A stretch of DNA of 64,000 nt from Sinomonas terrae (GCF_022539255.1 NZ_JAKZBV010000001.1:2046001-2110000), one strand, 5' to 3'. Shown: positions 24,722 through 33,942, numbered from the stretch's first letter. Notes: generated from the sequence alone by a model not told the origin. Numbers and translations are program-made.

Positions 24722-27412
24722 TCAGTCCTGGGCGAACACGAGGGACATGGGGGTGGCCTGTGACCCTTGGCCCTGCGGATTGTCCTTGAACATCCCTGCG
24801 ATCGTCTCCTTCGGCAGCTCTGTGTCGTGCCCCATGACGACGACGCCGAGGTCGTTCGCATCCATGATGGCGGTTCCGCCGAACGAGGCGACAGCCTCGG
24901 CCGGGAGCGCCGCGCGGATCGCCGCGCTGAGGGAGCGGGCGACGCTGTCGGGATCCTTGGGCGCGAGCTTCACCGAGTTGCTGGCGGCCCCGAGGCTGTA
25001 GGGGGTGGCGCCGTCGATCGCGTTGATGTTGTGGCCCACGACGTCGTAGAAAACGCCGCTCTTGCCCTGGACCTTCCCGACCACGGACGCCGCTGCGGCC
25101 TTGGCGATGAGCGGCAGGCCGACCTCATTGATCGCGATCTGCATCGACCAGGGGCTCCCGAGGCCGATCCCGGCCGGCGTACGGGTCACGAACTTGCTCA
25201 GGACGCGGGCCGCGGGGGAGACCTCGATCTCCCAGACGGGGAACGAACGGCCCTGCGTGATGGCGACGATCTTCTCGCTCACCAGCAGGTACCAAGGGTG
25301 CCCTTCCACCGCCTTCCGCGCGTCCTCCGGGGCCTCGGAAAGCCCACTGAAGAAGCGGTCCACGTAGCCGGTCACGGCAGGAGCAAGCTCGGTCGAGCGA
25401 GCGAAGACGTCCGTCTGGAGGGGGTAGCGGCGGAACGTGCGGTCAGCCGAGACGATGTCGAGCTCCTTGCCCGGATTGGCCTCGTAGTCGCTCTTGCCGG
25501 CCTTGACGTCGGCGGGCGCCTCGTCCTTGTCGATGAACTCGCGGAACCACAGCTCCACATTCAGGAGGCGCCAGAAGATCATCGTGTCGGCGTCGTTCTT
25601 GCCGTTGAGGTACTCCTCGAACGCCGTGAGGACCTGCTCGCGGTCCCAGTAGGGGCGGTTGTAGAAGGAGTTCGACATGAAGACCTTGTAGATCCGCTCC
25701 TTCATGAGCTTGAACCACTCCGCCTCGGGAGTCGTGAAGCCGATCTTGTTGCGGCGGTTGCTGATCTTCTCGGGAAGGAGGCCGCGCGTCGCGTCCCGCA
25801 GCACGCGCTTGTTCCAGCCCTCCTTGAGGATCGCCTCGTCCGAGAGGCTGAACAGGTACTTCACGACCTCCTTGTCGAGGAACGGCACGCGCCCCTCGAG
25901 CGAGAAGCGCATCGTGTTCTTGTCCTCGTAGCGCAGGAGCGAGGGAAGCGACTTCTCGAAGAGATCGTCGATGAGGCGCAGCTTGAGGTTTGCGGGGATG
26001 TTCCCGAACGACTCGCCGCCGAACTTCTGCGCCCAGTCCCGCTTGAGGAGCGTGCCCATCGAGACGGTCTTCTTGCCACTGGCCATTCCCCTTAGGCGGA
26101 AGCGGCCGAGGCGGTAGAAGATGTCGAGGCTCGACGACGACTCCTTGGCGAGCGTAGCGAAGTCGCCTTCGTCCTTGAGCTGGCGAAGATAGGCGAAGTA
26201 ATAGGGGATGTAGCCCGCCATCATCTCGTCTGCACCCTGGCCGTCGAGGAGGACGGTGACGTGCTTGCTGGCCTCTTTCATGACGCAGTACTGCGCGTAG
26301 GGGCCGGAGGAGATGATGGGCTCCTCCATGGTCCGGACGAAGTCGACGAGGTCCGCGTCGAAGCTCTCGGGCGTCGGCTTGATCTTGTGTGCCTCGATGC
26401 CGCCGCGGCAGACCGCGATCGCCGCGTCCGCGTAGGCCTCTTCGTCGTTGATGGCGTTAGGGAACACGGCACTGAACGTGTTCTGCTTCGCGCCAACGGC
26501 CTCAAGGCCTTCCGCGTTCTCCTGCATGAGGCGGTTGATGGTCACGACGACGGCGGAGGAATCGAGGCCGCCCGAGAGCGCGCTGCCCACAGGAACCTCA
26601 GAGTTGAGCCGGATCCGGATCGCTTCCGTGAAGCGGCGGCGATACTCCTCGACGACGTCGGGCGTGTACGGCGTCTTGATCTGGGCGAGCTCCTCGAGCT
26701 CTTCACGAAGGCGTGTGTAGCTCGAGATGCGGAAGCGCCCGGTGGCGAGCTCGATCGTCATCATCTCGCCCGGGAGAAGCTTCTGCACTCCATCGAAGAA
26801 CGTCTCGGCGGTATCGTCGTGGATCCGGAATCGCAGATACCGGTACAGGATGCGCTCGTTGGGCTTGGCCTCGATCTTCCCCGACGCGAGAATCGGCTTG
26901 ATCTCGGAGGCGAAGAGCAGCTGCGGCTCGCGCTCGGTCCCCGCATTGGCCCAGTAGAGCGGCTTGATGCCGAAGTGGTCGCGCGCGAGGACGAGCCGGC
27001 CGAGTCGCCGGTCGAGAATCGCGAGGCCGAACATCCCGTTGAAGCGGTCGAACGCCTCGGTGCCCCACTCCTCATAAGCCTGGAGGACCACTTCCGTGTC
27101 GGACACCGTCAGGAAGGTCCGGCCGAGGTCCTCGAGCTCCGCGCGCAGCTCACGGTAGTTGTAGACCTCGCCGTTGTAGACGAGGACGGTCTCGCCGTCC
27201 GCGCTGATCATCGGCTCCTGGCCGTGGGCGCGGTCAACGATGGCAAGACGGCGGTGAGCGAGACCGACGCCGCCGTGGCCCTCCGAATCGACGAGGGGAT
27301 CATCGATGAAGTAGCCCTCGCCGTCGGGGCCGCGGTGCTGGATGCAGCTGTTCATAGCGTCGAGCAGAGCCTGATCCTGACCGAACCCGTAGTAGCCGGC
27401 GATACCGCACAT
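24722..27412 (-). CDS. asnB: Asparagine synthase (glutamine-hydrolysing) with C-terminal CofE-like domain
   Basis: 896 residues, about 250 longer than usual AsnB. Part 1 is a class-II glutaminase starting MCGIAGYYG (catalytic Cys2) with HRGPDGEG and YNGEVYNYREL. Part 2 is the ATP-dependent synthetase with the PP-loop SALSGGLDSSAVVV and LLDGQGADE. Part 3 (663-896) resembles F420-0:gamma-glutamyl ligase: LLVSEKIVAITQGRS, RTPAGIGLGSPWSMQ, KSGVFYDVVGHN, VKLAPKDPD and MDANDLGVVVMG. Known reaction of part 1+2: aspartate + glutamine + ATP to asparagine. The added ligase-like domain suggests a further amide or gamma-glutamyl step (inference). Divergent from pdxT. Confidence 0.9.
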   Translation of the reverse strand: MCGIAGYYGFGQDQALLDAMNSCIQHRGPDGEGYFIDDPLVDSEGHGGVGLAHRRLAIVDRAHGQEPMISADGETVLVYNGEVYNYRELRAELEDLGRTFLTVSDTEVVLQAYEEWGTEAFDRFNGMFGLAILDRRLGRLVLARDHFGIKPLYWANAGTEREPQLLFASEIKPILASGKIEAKPNERILYRYLRFRIHDDTAETFFDGVQKLLPGEMMTIELATGRFRISSYTRLREELEELAQIKTPYTPDVVEEYRRRFTEAIRIRLNSEVPVGSALSGGLDSSAVVVTINRLMQENAEGLEAVGAKQNTFSAVFPNAINDEEAYADAAIAVCRGGIEAHKIKPTPESFDADLVDFVRTMEEPIISSGPYAQYCVMKEASKHVTVLLDGQGADEMMAGYIPYYFAYLRQLKDEGDFATLAKESSSSLDIFYRLGRFRLRGMASGKKTVSMGTLLKRDWAQKFGGESFGNIPANLKLRLIDDLFEKSLPSLLRYEDKNTMRFSLEGRVPFLDKEVVKYLFSLSDEAILKEGWNKRVLRDATRGLLPEKISNRRNKIGFTTPEAEWFKLMKERIYKVFMSNSFYNRPYWDREQVLTAFEEYLNGKNDADTMIFWRLLNVELWFREFIDKDEAPADVKAGKSDYEANPGKELDIVSADRTFRRYPLQTDVFARSTELAPAVTGYVDRFFSGLSEAPEDARKAVEGHPWYLLVSEKIVAITQGRSFPVWEIEVSPAARVLSKFVTRTPAGIGLGSPWSMQIAINEVGLPLIAKAAAASVVGKVQGKSGVFYDVVGHNINAIDGATPYSLGAASNSVKLAPKDPDSVARSLSAAIRAALPAEAVASFGGTAIMDANDLGVVVMGHDTELPKETIAGMFKDNPQGQGSQATPMSLVFAQD

Positions 27413-27523
27413 CGTGCAATCCTCAATCTGTTGTCGTCACACGGTCCGCCGTCCATGCTACCGGCGCGGCCCTGCTGACCCGGGGCCAGCGCGTTCCTGA
27501 CGCGGCTCGGGTTCCGCCGCGAC

Positions 27524-27529
27524 TAGACT
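27524..27529 (+). promoter_or_regulatory. -10 element for a probably leaderless pdxT transcript
   Basis: TAGACT ends 6 nt before the GTG start of pdxT. No ribosome-binding site lies between, so transcription and translation likely begin together. Confidence 0.5.
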
Positions 27530-27535
27530 GGATGG

Positions 27536-28225
27536 GTGAATTCGCTGCCCACTCCCGCTTTGGATCCAACAGCCGAGACGGCGCCGCGTGTCGGCGTCCT
27601 CGCGCTGCAGGGCGACGTGCGCGAGCACCTCGCTGCTCTCGAGTCCCTCGGGGCGCAGGCAGTCAAGGTGCGCCGCCCCGAGGAGCTTGAAGCGGTTGAC
27701 GGCCTCGTGGTGCCCGGAGGGGAGTCGACGACGATCGACAAGCTTGCGCGGGCGTTCGGGCTCGCCGAACCGCTTCGCAAGAAGATCGGGGAAGGCTTTC
27801 CCGTCTTCGGTTCGTGCGCGGGGATGATCCTGCTTGCGGACGAGATCGCCGATCCGGCCGAGGACCTCACGGGCGCGCCGCAGGAGACGTTCGGCGGCCT
27901 GGACATCACGGTGCGGCGCAACGCGTTCGGGCGGCAGCGGGAGTCCTTCGAGACCGACCTCGACTTCAAGGACATCGACCAGTCCGGCGGACCTGTGCAC
28001 GCGGTCTTCATCCGCGGCCCGTGGGTCGAGCGGGTGGGTTCTTCGGTCGAGGTACTCGCCGAGGTCGATCCAGAGCACGCGTCCCACACGGCTACGCTCG
28101 GTGGCCGGTCTAGAATTGTGGCAGTCCGTTCAGGAAACCTGCTCGCGACATCGTTCCACCCCGAGGTGACGGGCGAGCGGCGGGTCCATGAACTTTTCAT
28201 TCGCATGATCAAGGGAGAAGCGTAG
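27536..28225 (+). CDS. pdxT: Pyridoxal 5'-phosphate synthase glutaminase subunit PdxT
   Basis: Hydrolyses glutamine and channels ammonia to PdxS. Seen in 229 residues: GVLALQGDVREH, VVPGGESTTI, the nucleophile cysteine in GSCAGMILLA, and the C-terminal His-Glu of FHPEVTGE. GTG start at 27536 gives an 18-residue lead before the conserved core. Its usual neighbour pdxS lies 11.6 kb upstream because of the island plus the asnB/peptidase pair. yebC follows 2 nt after the stop, the conserved pdxT-yebC-ruvC order. Confidence 0.95.
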   Translation: MNSLPTPALDPTAETAPRVGVLALQGDVREHLAALESLGAQAVKVRRPEELEAVDGLVVPGGESTTIDKLARAFGLAEPLRKKIGEGFPVFGSCAGMILLADEIADPAEDLTGAPQETFGGLDITVRRNAFGRQRESFETDLDFKDIDQSGGPVHAVFIRGPWVERVGSSVEVLAEVDPEHASHTATLGGRSRIVAVRSGNLLATSFHPEVTGERRVHELFIRMIKGEA

Positions 28226-28227
28226 GC

Positions 28228-28983
28228 ATGTCCGGCCACTCCAAATGGGCGACAACGAAGCACAAGAAGGCTGTCATCGACGCCAAGCGTGCCAAGGCGT
28301 TCGCCAAGTACATCAAGACGATCGAGGTTGCGGCGCGCCTCGGAGGCCCTGACCTGTCCGGCAACCCCGCCCTCGACCTGGCTGTCTCCAAGGCGAAGAA
28401 GAACTCGGTCCCGAACGACAACATCGACCGTGCCATCAAGCGCGGTGCGGGCCTGACCGGCGAGGCCATCGAGTACACCGAGATCATGTACGAGGCCCGC
28501 GGCCCCCAGGGTTCGGCGCTGCTCATCGAGTGCCTCACCGAGAACCGGAACCGCGCCGCGGCGGATGTCCGCCTCGCGGTCACCCGCAACGGTGGCAGCA
28601 TGGCCGATCAGGGCTCCGTGAGCTACTTGTTCACGCGCAAGGGCGTCGTGAGCCTTCCGAAGAACGGCCTCTCCGAGGACGACGTGTTGATGGCGGTCCT
28701 CGACGCCGGCGCTGAGGAGGTCAAGGACGCTGGCGAGAACTGGGTGGTCTACTCCGAGCCGAACGACCTCCAGGCCCTCCGTGACGCGCTCAACTCCGCC
28801 GGGATCGAGTACGACACCGATGAGGCAGAGTTCGTGCCGTCCATGGAGGTCGGACTCGAGACCGACGCCGCCCGCAAGTTCGTCCGGCTCGTCGATGCGC
28901 TCGAGGATCTCGACGACGTCCAGAATGTCTACACGAATGCGGACATGAGCGAGGAGGTCATGGCGGCCCTCGAGGCCGAGTGA
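28228..28983 (+). CDS. YebC/PmpR family regulatory protein (TACO1 family)
   Basis: 251 residues, the standard length, beginning MSGHSKWATTKHKKAVIDAK. Recent work links this family to translation of difficult motifs; it was formerly called a transcriptional regulator. Conserved parts: IKRGAG, YEARGPQGSALLIECLTEN and NGGSMADQGSVSYLF. AAGGGAGAAG lies before the ATG. ruvC overlaps its stop (GTGA), so translation is coupled. Confidence 0.93.
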   Translation: MSGHSKWATTKHKKAVIDAKRAKAFAKYIKTIEVAARLGGPDLSGNPALDLAVSKAKKNSVPNDNIDRAIKRGAGLTGEAIEYTEIMYEARGPQGSALLIECLTENRNRAAADVRLAVTRNGGSMADQGSVSYLFTRKGVVSLPKNGLSEDDVLMAVLDAGAEEVKDAGENWVVYSEPNDLQALRDALNSAGIEYDTDEAEFVPSMEVGLETDAARKFVRLVDALEDLDDVQNVYTNADMSEEVMAALEAE

Positions 28984-29609
28984 CCTCCACCGTGGCATCG
29001 ACTCACGGGGCCGAACCCCCTCAGCTGCGCGTCCTCGGCGTTGATCCGGGCCTTACCCGGTGCGGGCTGGGCGTCGTCGACGTCGCACGCGACCGTCGGG
29101 CGACGCTCGTCGGCGTCGGCGTGGTCGGGACCAGCGCCCAAGAACCGCTTGATGCCCGCCTTCTCCTCATAGCACGCTCTATCGACGAATGGCTCGATCG
29201 CTATGAGCCCGAGGTCGTCGCCGTCGAGCGGGTCTTCTCGCAGCTGAACGTGAGCACTGTCATGGGTGTTGCCCAGGCATCGGGCATCGTCATCGCGGCC
29301 GCTGCGCGGCGGGGCATCCCCGTTGCCCTGCACACGCCTTCCGAGGTCAAGGCCGCGGTCACGGGCAGCGGCCGGGCCGACAAAGCGGCGGTCACGCGCA
29401 TGGTCACCAAGATCCTGCGCCTTGAGACTTCGCCCCGCCCGGCTGACGCCGCGGATGCGCTCGCGCTTGCCCTCGCCCATGCGTGGCGAGGGGCGGCACC
29501 AGGCTCGCCCTCAGCGGTGGGAAGGACGACGGCGATGACCGCCAACGCATTGACGCCGGCCCAAAGGTTGTGGGCAGAAGCGGAATCTAGGGCTCGTCGG
29601 AAGACCTAG
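28980..29609 (+). CDS. ruvC: Crossover junction endodeoxyribonuclease RuvC
   Basis: Holliday junction resolvase. Acidic active-site residues are visible: D in LGVDPGLTRCGLG, E in VAVERVFSQ, and the Asp pair in PADAADALALA. 209 residues, with an ~18-residue N-terminal lead and a C-terminal tail beyond the usual ~165-190. The GTG start overlaps the yebC stop by 4 bp. ruvA does not overlap it but starts 129 bp later with its own SOS-like box. Confidence 0.95.
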   Translation: MTSTVASTHGAEPPQLRVLGVDPGLTRCGLGVVDVARDRRATLVGVGVVGTSAQEPLDARLLLIARSIDEWLDRYEPEVVAVERVFSQLNVSTVMGVAQASGIVIAAAARRGIPVALHTPSEVKAAVTGSGRADKAAVTRMVTKILRLETSPRPADAADALALALAHAWRGAAPGSPSAVGRTTAMTANALTPAQRLWAEAESRARRKT

Positions 29610-29701
29610 CTGAGTGGGGAGCGCGGAGAAATGGCCAGCGGCAGAGTCGAAGGCGCGCCGACGCACCTCGCCTTTTCTGTCACCCAACCCCGGTAACTTG
29701 T

Positions 29702-29717
29702 TCGTAGATATGTTCGG
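29702..29717. promoter_or_regulatory. LexA-like (SOS) box upstream of ruvA
   Basis: TCGTAG-ATAT-GTTCGG matches TCGAAC-N4-GTTCGA with three mismatches and shares the central AG-ATAT-GTTCG with the box at 7373. It lies 22 nt before the ruvA start in a 129-bp gap, consistent with damage control of ruvAB. Confidence 0.55.
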
Positions 29718-29738
29718 ACGGCAGAAGGAGCCCTCACC

Positions 29739-30386
29739 GTGATCAGCTTCCTCCGTGGCGCGGTCTCCCATGTGGGGCTCGGATCGGGCGTTATCGATGT
29801 CGGGGGAGTCGGCATGGCGTTCTCGGCCACGCCCCAGACCCTCGCCGGCCTACGAGTGGGCGAGGAAGGGACCGTCCATACGCTCATGGTCGTCCGCGAG
29901 GATTCGCTCACGCTGTTCGGTTTCGCCTCGCCCGAGGAACGCGAGGTCTTCGAGGTGCTGCTCGGTGTCGCAGGCGTGGGGCCTCGACTGGCCCTCGCGG
30001 TTCTTGCAGTGCACAGCCCAGAGGCAGTGCGCGTCGCGGCCCACTCGGAAGACGCGAAGGCGTTCACGAAGGTTCCGGGCATCGGCCCGAAGGTCGGCGC
30101 TCGCCTCGTCCTCGAACTCAAGGGCAAGCTGGTGCCGCTCGGAACAGGTGGTGAGCAGGCGCCGTCGTCCGCTGGACCCGCCGGGGCGGCGTGGAAGCCC
30201 CAAGTGGTTGAGGCGATGACCTCGCTCGGCTGGTCGGAGAAGGACGCCTCGTCAAGCATCGAACGGGCGCTCGAGGACCAGCCGGACCTCGCGGAAGCAG
30301 GGAACGTTCCGGAGATCCTGCGCGCCACGCTTCGCTGGCTGGGGCAGGGCGCGAGGACTCCTGTGAAGTCAGGCGCTCGTGGCTGA
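29739..30386 (+). CDS. ruvA: Holliday junction branch migration protein RuvA
   Basis: Tetrameric junction-binding subunit that loads RuvB. 215 residues: an N-terminal OB fold (MISFLRGAVSHVG), two helix-hairpin-helix motifs (GVAGVGPRLALAVL and VPGIGPKVGARLVLEL) and a C-terminal RuvB-binding three-helix domain (EAMTSLGWSEKDA). GTG start with GAAGGAG 8 nt upstream. Overlaps ruvB by 8 bp. Confidence 0.96.
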   Translation: MISFLRGAVSHVGLGSGVIDVGGVGMAFSATPQTLAGLRVGEEGTVHTLMVVREDSLTLFGFASPEEREVFEVLLGVAGVGPRLALAVLAVHSPEAVRVAAHSEDAKAFTKVPGIGPKVGARLVLELKGKLVPLGTGGEQAPSSAGPAGAAWKPQVVEAMTSLGWSEKDASSSIERALEDQPDLAEAGNVPEILRATLRWLGQGARTPVKSGARG

Positions 30387-31479
30387 GCCGTCCCTCGTCG
30401 CGAGCGGGGAGGAGCCGGAAGAGCGGGCGATCGAGGCGGCCCTGCGGCCGAAGCATCTCGACGACTTCGTGGGGCAGCAGCGCGTCCGGCGGCAGCTCTC
30501 GCTCGTGCTCGAGGCGTCGCGGCTGCGGGGGCGGAGCGCGGACCATGTGCTGCTCTCGGGGCCGCCTGGTCTCGGCAAGACGACGCTCGCGATGATCATC
30601 GCGGCGGAGATGAATGCTCCCTTGCGGATTTCCTCGGGGCCAGCGATCCAGCACGCGGGCGACCTGGCTGCGATCCTTTCCTCGCTGTCCGAGGGCGAAG
30701 TCCTCTTCCTCGATGAGATCCACCGCATGTCCCGCCCGGCCGAGGAAATGCTCTACATGGCGATGGAGGATTTCCGGGTCGATATCGTCGTGGGGAAGGG
30801 TGCCGGTGCGACGGCAATTCCCTTGGACCTGCCTCCCTTCACTCTTGTCGGCGCCACGACGCGAGCAGGGCTTCTGCCTGGCCCGCTCCGCGACCGGTTC
30901 GGTTTCACGGGCCACCTCGAGTTCTATTCCGTGGAAGAGCTCGAACTCGTGTTGCGCCGTTCTGCCGGGTTGCTCGATCTGCGCGTCACGTCCGCGGGGT
31001 TCACCGAGGTCGCCGGCCGCTCGCGCGGAACCCCTCGCATCGCGAACCGCCTTCTGCGGCGTGTGCGGGACTGGGCCCTCGTCCACCGCATCGAGCAGAT
31101 CGATGCGCGAGCTGCGGCAGCCGCTCTCGACATGTACGAAGTGGACGCGAAGGGCCTGGACCGGCTGGATCGCGGGGTCTTGTCTGCACTCGTGACCAAG
31201 TTCGGGGGAGGGCCCGTTGGTCTTTCGACGCTGGCTATCGCGGTGGGCGAGGAGCCCGAGACCGTCGAGACGGTGGCAGAGCCCTATCTGGTCCGCGAGG
31301 GGCTCATGGGGCGCACGCCTCGAGGGCGGATCGCGACACCGGCCGCCTACGAGCACCTTGGGCTTCCGCTTCCTCCTGACGCGGCGTTCGCCTACAGCGC
31401 AACCCTGTTCGGGCCCGGATCGGCCCCCGCGAGTGAGGATGACGCCAACGACGGCGAATTCCTCGCCGACTGGGGCTGA
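30379..31479 (+). CDS. ruvB: Holliday junction branch migration ATPase RuvB
   Basis: AAA+ motor of branch migration, 366 residues. Walker A GPPGLGKTTLA, Walker B LFLDEIHR, sensor 1 VGATTRAG, the arginine-finger region PLRDRFGF, and the C-terminal winged helix (PEYLVREGLMGRTPRGR-like). GTG start inside ruvA. Acidic C-terminal tail. Confidence 0.97.
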   Translation: MAEPSLVASGEEPEERAIEAALRPKHLDDFVGQQRVRRQLSLVLEASRLRGRSADHVLLSGPPGLGKTTLAMIIAAEMNAPLRISSGPAIQHAGDLAAILSSLSEGEVLFLDEIHRMSRPAEEMLYMAMEDFRVDIVVGKGAGATAIPLDLPPFTLVGATTRAGLLPGPLRDRFGFTGHLEFYSVEELELVLRRSAGLLDLRVTSAGFTEVAGRSRGTPRIANRLLRRVRDWALVHRIEQIDARAAAAALDMYEVDAKGLDRLDRGVLSALVTKFGGGPVGLSTLAIAVGEEPETVETVAEPYLVREGLMGRTPRGRIATPAAYEHLGLPLPPDAAFAYSATLFGPGSAPASEDDANDGEFLADWG

Positions 31480-31521
31480 GACACCGCGCGCCTGACGGGA
31501 ACTCTTGGGGACGCTTACCCG

Positions 31522-31527
31522 TAGACT
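31522..31527 (+). promoter_or_regulatory. -10 element of the yajC-secDF unit
   Basis: TAGACT, the same hexamer as before pdxT, lies about 105 nt upstream of yajC in a 153-bp gap. No good -35 is seen. Confidence 0.4.
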
Positions 31528-31542
31528 GAGATAAGACATCCT

Positions 31543-31566
31543 GCACGGCGGGACGTCATGCCGTGC
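31543..31566 (+). promoter_or_regulatory. Hairpin in the yajC leader
   Basis: GCACGGC/GCCGTGC, a 7-bp stem with a 10-nt loop, falls inside the predicted 5' leader of yajC. No T-tract follows, so it is a leader structure rather than a clear terminator. Confidence 0.35.
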
Positions 31567-31632
31567 CCGGAAACAGCCGGGTCCGACGCGCACTCCTAGG
31601 CAGCGCGTCCCAGCAACAGATTGGACTCAGCC

Positions 31633-32079
31633 ATGGACTTGATGACCATCCTCCTGCTTGTCATCTTCGCGTTCTTCATCTTCACGATGTTCCGACGCAA
31701 CAAGAAGGCACAGGCACAGCAGGCCGAGATGCGCACGAAGTTCGTCCCCGGCGTCGAGGTCATGACGAACTTCGGTCTCTTCGGCAGGATTCTGTCCGTC
31801 GACGACGCCGAAAACAAGGTCGTCCTCGAGCTCTCTCCCGGCGCGACCGCAACGGTCCACCGTCAGGCCGTCTCGAAGGTCGTGGAGCCGCATGTTCCCG
31901 CGGAAGGCGAGGCGACCCAGACCGAGATCGGTGCTGAGGCTCCCGGCTCCGAGCCCAGCCTCGAGGAGCGCCCGGCACCGCGCCCCGAGATCCAGCGCCC
32001 CGAGGTCCAGCGCCCCGAGGCGCAGCTCCACGAGACGCCTGAGCAGACCCTGCGGCGTCTCGAAGGCGAAGGCAAGTAG
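31633..32079 (+). CDS. yajC: Preprotein translocase accessory subunit YajC
   Basis: Single-pass inner-membrane protein associated with SecDF. 148 residues: N-terminal helix MDLMTILLLVIFAFFIFTMF, then the YajC core with TNFGLFGRI and KVVLELSPGATATVHRQAV. An extra proline/glutamate-rich tail (about 95-148) contains EIQRPEVQRPEAQ repeats. ATG 31633 was chosen over a TTG four codons upstream; neither has a strong ribosome-binding site. secD follows 69 nt later. Confidence 0.92.
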   Translation: MDLMTILLLVIFAFFIFTMFRRNKKAQAQQAEMRTKFVPGVEVMTNFGLFGRILSVDDAENKVVLELSPGATATVHRQAVSKVVEPHVPAEGEATQTEIGAEAPGSEPSLEERPAPRPEIQRPEVQRPEAQLHETPEQTLRRLEGEGK

Positions 32080-32148
32080 GGCATTTCGCCTCCCCCGCGC
32101 GCGGGGCGACCGCGCGCGGGTTTCGTTTCCATCAGGAGTAAGGAACTC

Positions 32149-33942
32149 ATGGCACGTTCCCGCAGCAAGCGGCCGGGAGTCAGGACGCTCATCTGGCTCG
32201 TCGTCCTGTTCGTCGCCCTCGTTTCGGTGCTCGGCGGCGGTGCCATCGCAGGTCAGGCCTCGTGGGCGCCGAAGCTCGCGCTCGATCTCGAGGGCGGGAC
32301 GCAGATGATCCTCTCCCCGAAGACCACGAGCGGCGGCGCCGTGAATCAGGACCAGCTCAATCAGGCCGTCCAGATCATCCGCCAGCGCGTTGACGGCTCG
32401 GGTGTGTCCGAGGCGCAGATCAGCACGGAATCCGGGCGGAACGTCGTCGTGAACCTCCCCGGCATCCCGTCGGCTCAGACACGCCAGCTCATCCAGGCCT
32501 CGGCAGACATGAATTTCCGTCCGGTCCTGACGGCCGGGAATCCGGGCGCCGTGCCCCAGAACCAGCTCGTTCCGGACAATCAGCTGCCGAACCCGACCGC
32601 TGCGCCGAAGAACGCCAGTGATACCAACTGGATTACCGCCGCCCTGTACAAGCAGTACGAGGCGCTCGACTGCACGAAGCCGCAGAGTGAGTCGACGCAG
32701 CGCTCGGATCCCTCGAAGCCGCTGGTCACGTGCCAGCCTGCCGCGAACGGCAATCCGGCGGTGAAGTACATTCTGGGTCCCGTCGAGATCCCCGGTTCGG
32801 ACATCTCCGGTTCGACATACGGTCTCGTGCAGGGCCAGCAGGGCGCTGTGACCAACCAATGGGCCGTGAACATCCAGTTCAACGCAGACGGCACGAAGAA
32901 GTTCAAGGACGTCACGCAGCGGCTCAACAGCTTCTACAGCGCAGCGAACAGCACGGGCAGCTCTGACCCGAGGGCCCAGTTCGCGATCGTGTTGGACGAC
33001 AAGGTGCTCTCAGCGCCGCAGGCCCTCGCGGTCATCACGGACGGCAATCCGCAGATCACGGGCAACTTCACCCAGCAGACGGCTCAGACGCTTTCCGACC
33101 AGCTGCGCTTCGGTGCCCTCCCGATCAGCTTCGACATCCAGAGTGAACAGCAGATCTCCGCGACACTCGGGACCCAGCAGCTCGAGATGGGTCTTCTCGC
33201 AGGCATCATCGGCCTGCTCCTCGTGGTCGTCTACTCGCTGTTCCAGTACCGTGCGCTCGGCTTCGTGACGATCGCATCGCTCGTCGTCGCCGGCCTGCTG
33301 ACTTATCTTGCGATCAGCATTCTCGGCTGGACGGAGAACTACCGGCTCTCTCTCGCCGGTGTCGCAGGCCTCATCGTGGCTATCGGCCAGACGGCGGACT
33401 CGTTCATCGTCTACTTCGAACGGATCCGCGACGAGTTGCGGGAAGGCCGGGGCCTTGTTTCTGCGGTGGAGAACGGCTGGCGTCGCGCAAAGCGCACGGT
33501 CCTCGCCTCCAAGGCCGTCAACCTGCTCGCCGCCGTCGTGCTCTATTTCGTCGCGGTCGGCAACGTGCAGGGCTTCGCCTTCACACTCGGCCTCACGGCG
33601 ATCGCCGACCTCCTCGTGGTCTTCATGTTCACCCATCCGACGCTCCAGGTCATCGCTCGGACGAAGTTCTTCGGCGAGGGCCACCGCTTCTCCGGCCTCG
33701 ACCCAGTCCAGCTCGGCGCCGTTCCGCTCTACCGCGGCGCGGGCCGTCTGAGGGAGGCCTCCGCGGCGGCCCAGTCGTCGCTCAAGCCGAAGAATGCGGC
33801 AGCTGCGCGTGAGGCGGGGCGCCGCATGACGATCGCGGAGCGCCGGGCAGCCGAAGCCGAGGCAAAGGGCGAGGGACAGGCGGATCTCGCTGCCGCAGGC
33901 AAGAGCACCCAGCGCAACGAGCGCTCCCAGGAGGAGAACTGA
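32149..33942 (+). CDS. secD: Protein translocase subunit SecD
   Basis: Proton-driven SecDF subunit that helps protein export. 597 residues: first membrane helix (about 13-35), family motif LDLEGGTQMIL, a large periplasmic P1 region, then five helices near 335-500 (including AGLIVAIGQTADSFIVYFERIRDE). A charged, alanine-rich C-terminal tail extends beyond the core. RBS AGGAG before ATG. Overlaps secF by 1 bp. Confidence 0.96.
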   Translation: MARSRSKRPGVRTLIWLVVLFVALVSVLGGGAIAGQASWAPKLALDLEGGTQMILSPKTTSGGAVNQDQLNQAVQIIRQRVDGSGVSEAQISTESGRNVVVNLPGIPSAQTRQLIQASADMNFRPVLTAGNPGAVPQNQLVPDNQLPNPTAAPKNASDTNWITAALYKQYEALDCTKPQSESTQRSDPSKPLVTCQPAANGNPAVKYILGPVEIPGSDISGSTYGLVQGQQGAVTNQWAVNIQFNADGTKKFKDVTQRLNSFYSAANSTGSSDPRAQFAIVLDDKVLSAPQALAVITDGNPQITGNFTQQTAQTLSDQLRFGALPISFDIQSEQQISATLGTQQLEMGLLAGIIGLLLVVVYSLFQYRALGFVTIASLVVAGLLTYLAISILGWTENYRLSLAGVAGLIVAIGQTADSFIVYFERIRDELREGRGLVSAVENGWRRAKRTVLASKAVNLLAAVVLYFVAVGNVQGFAFTLGLTAIADLLVVFMFTHPTLQVIARTKFFGEGHRFSGLDPVQLGAVPLYRGAGRLREASAAAQSSLKPKNAAAAREAGRRMTIAERRAAEAEAKGEGQADLAAAGKSTQRNERSQEEN

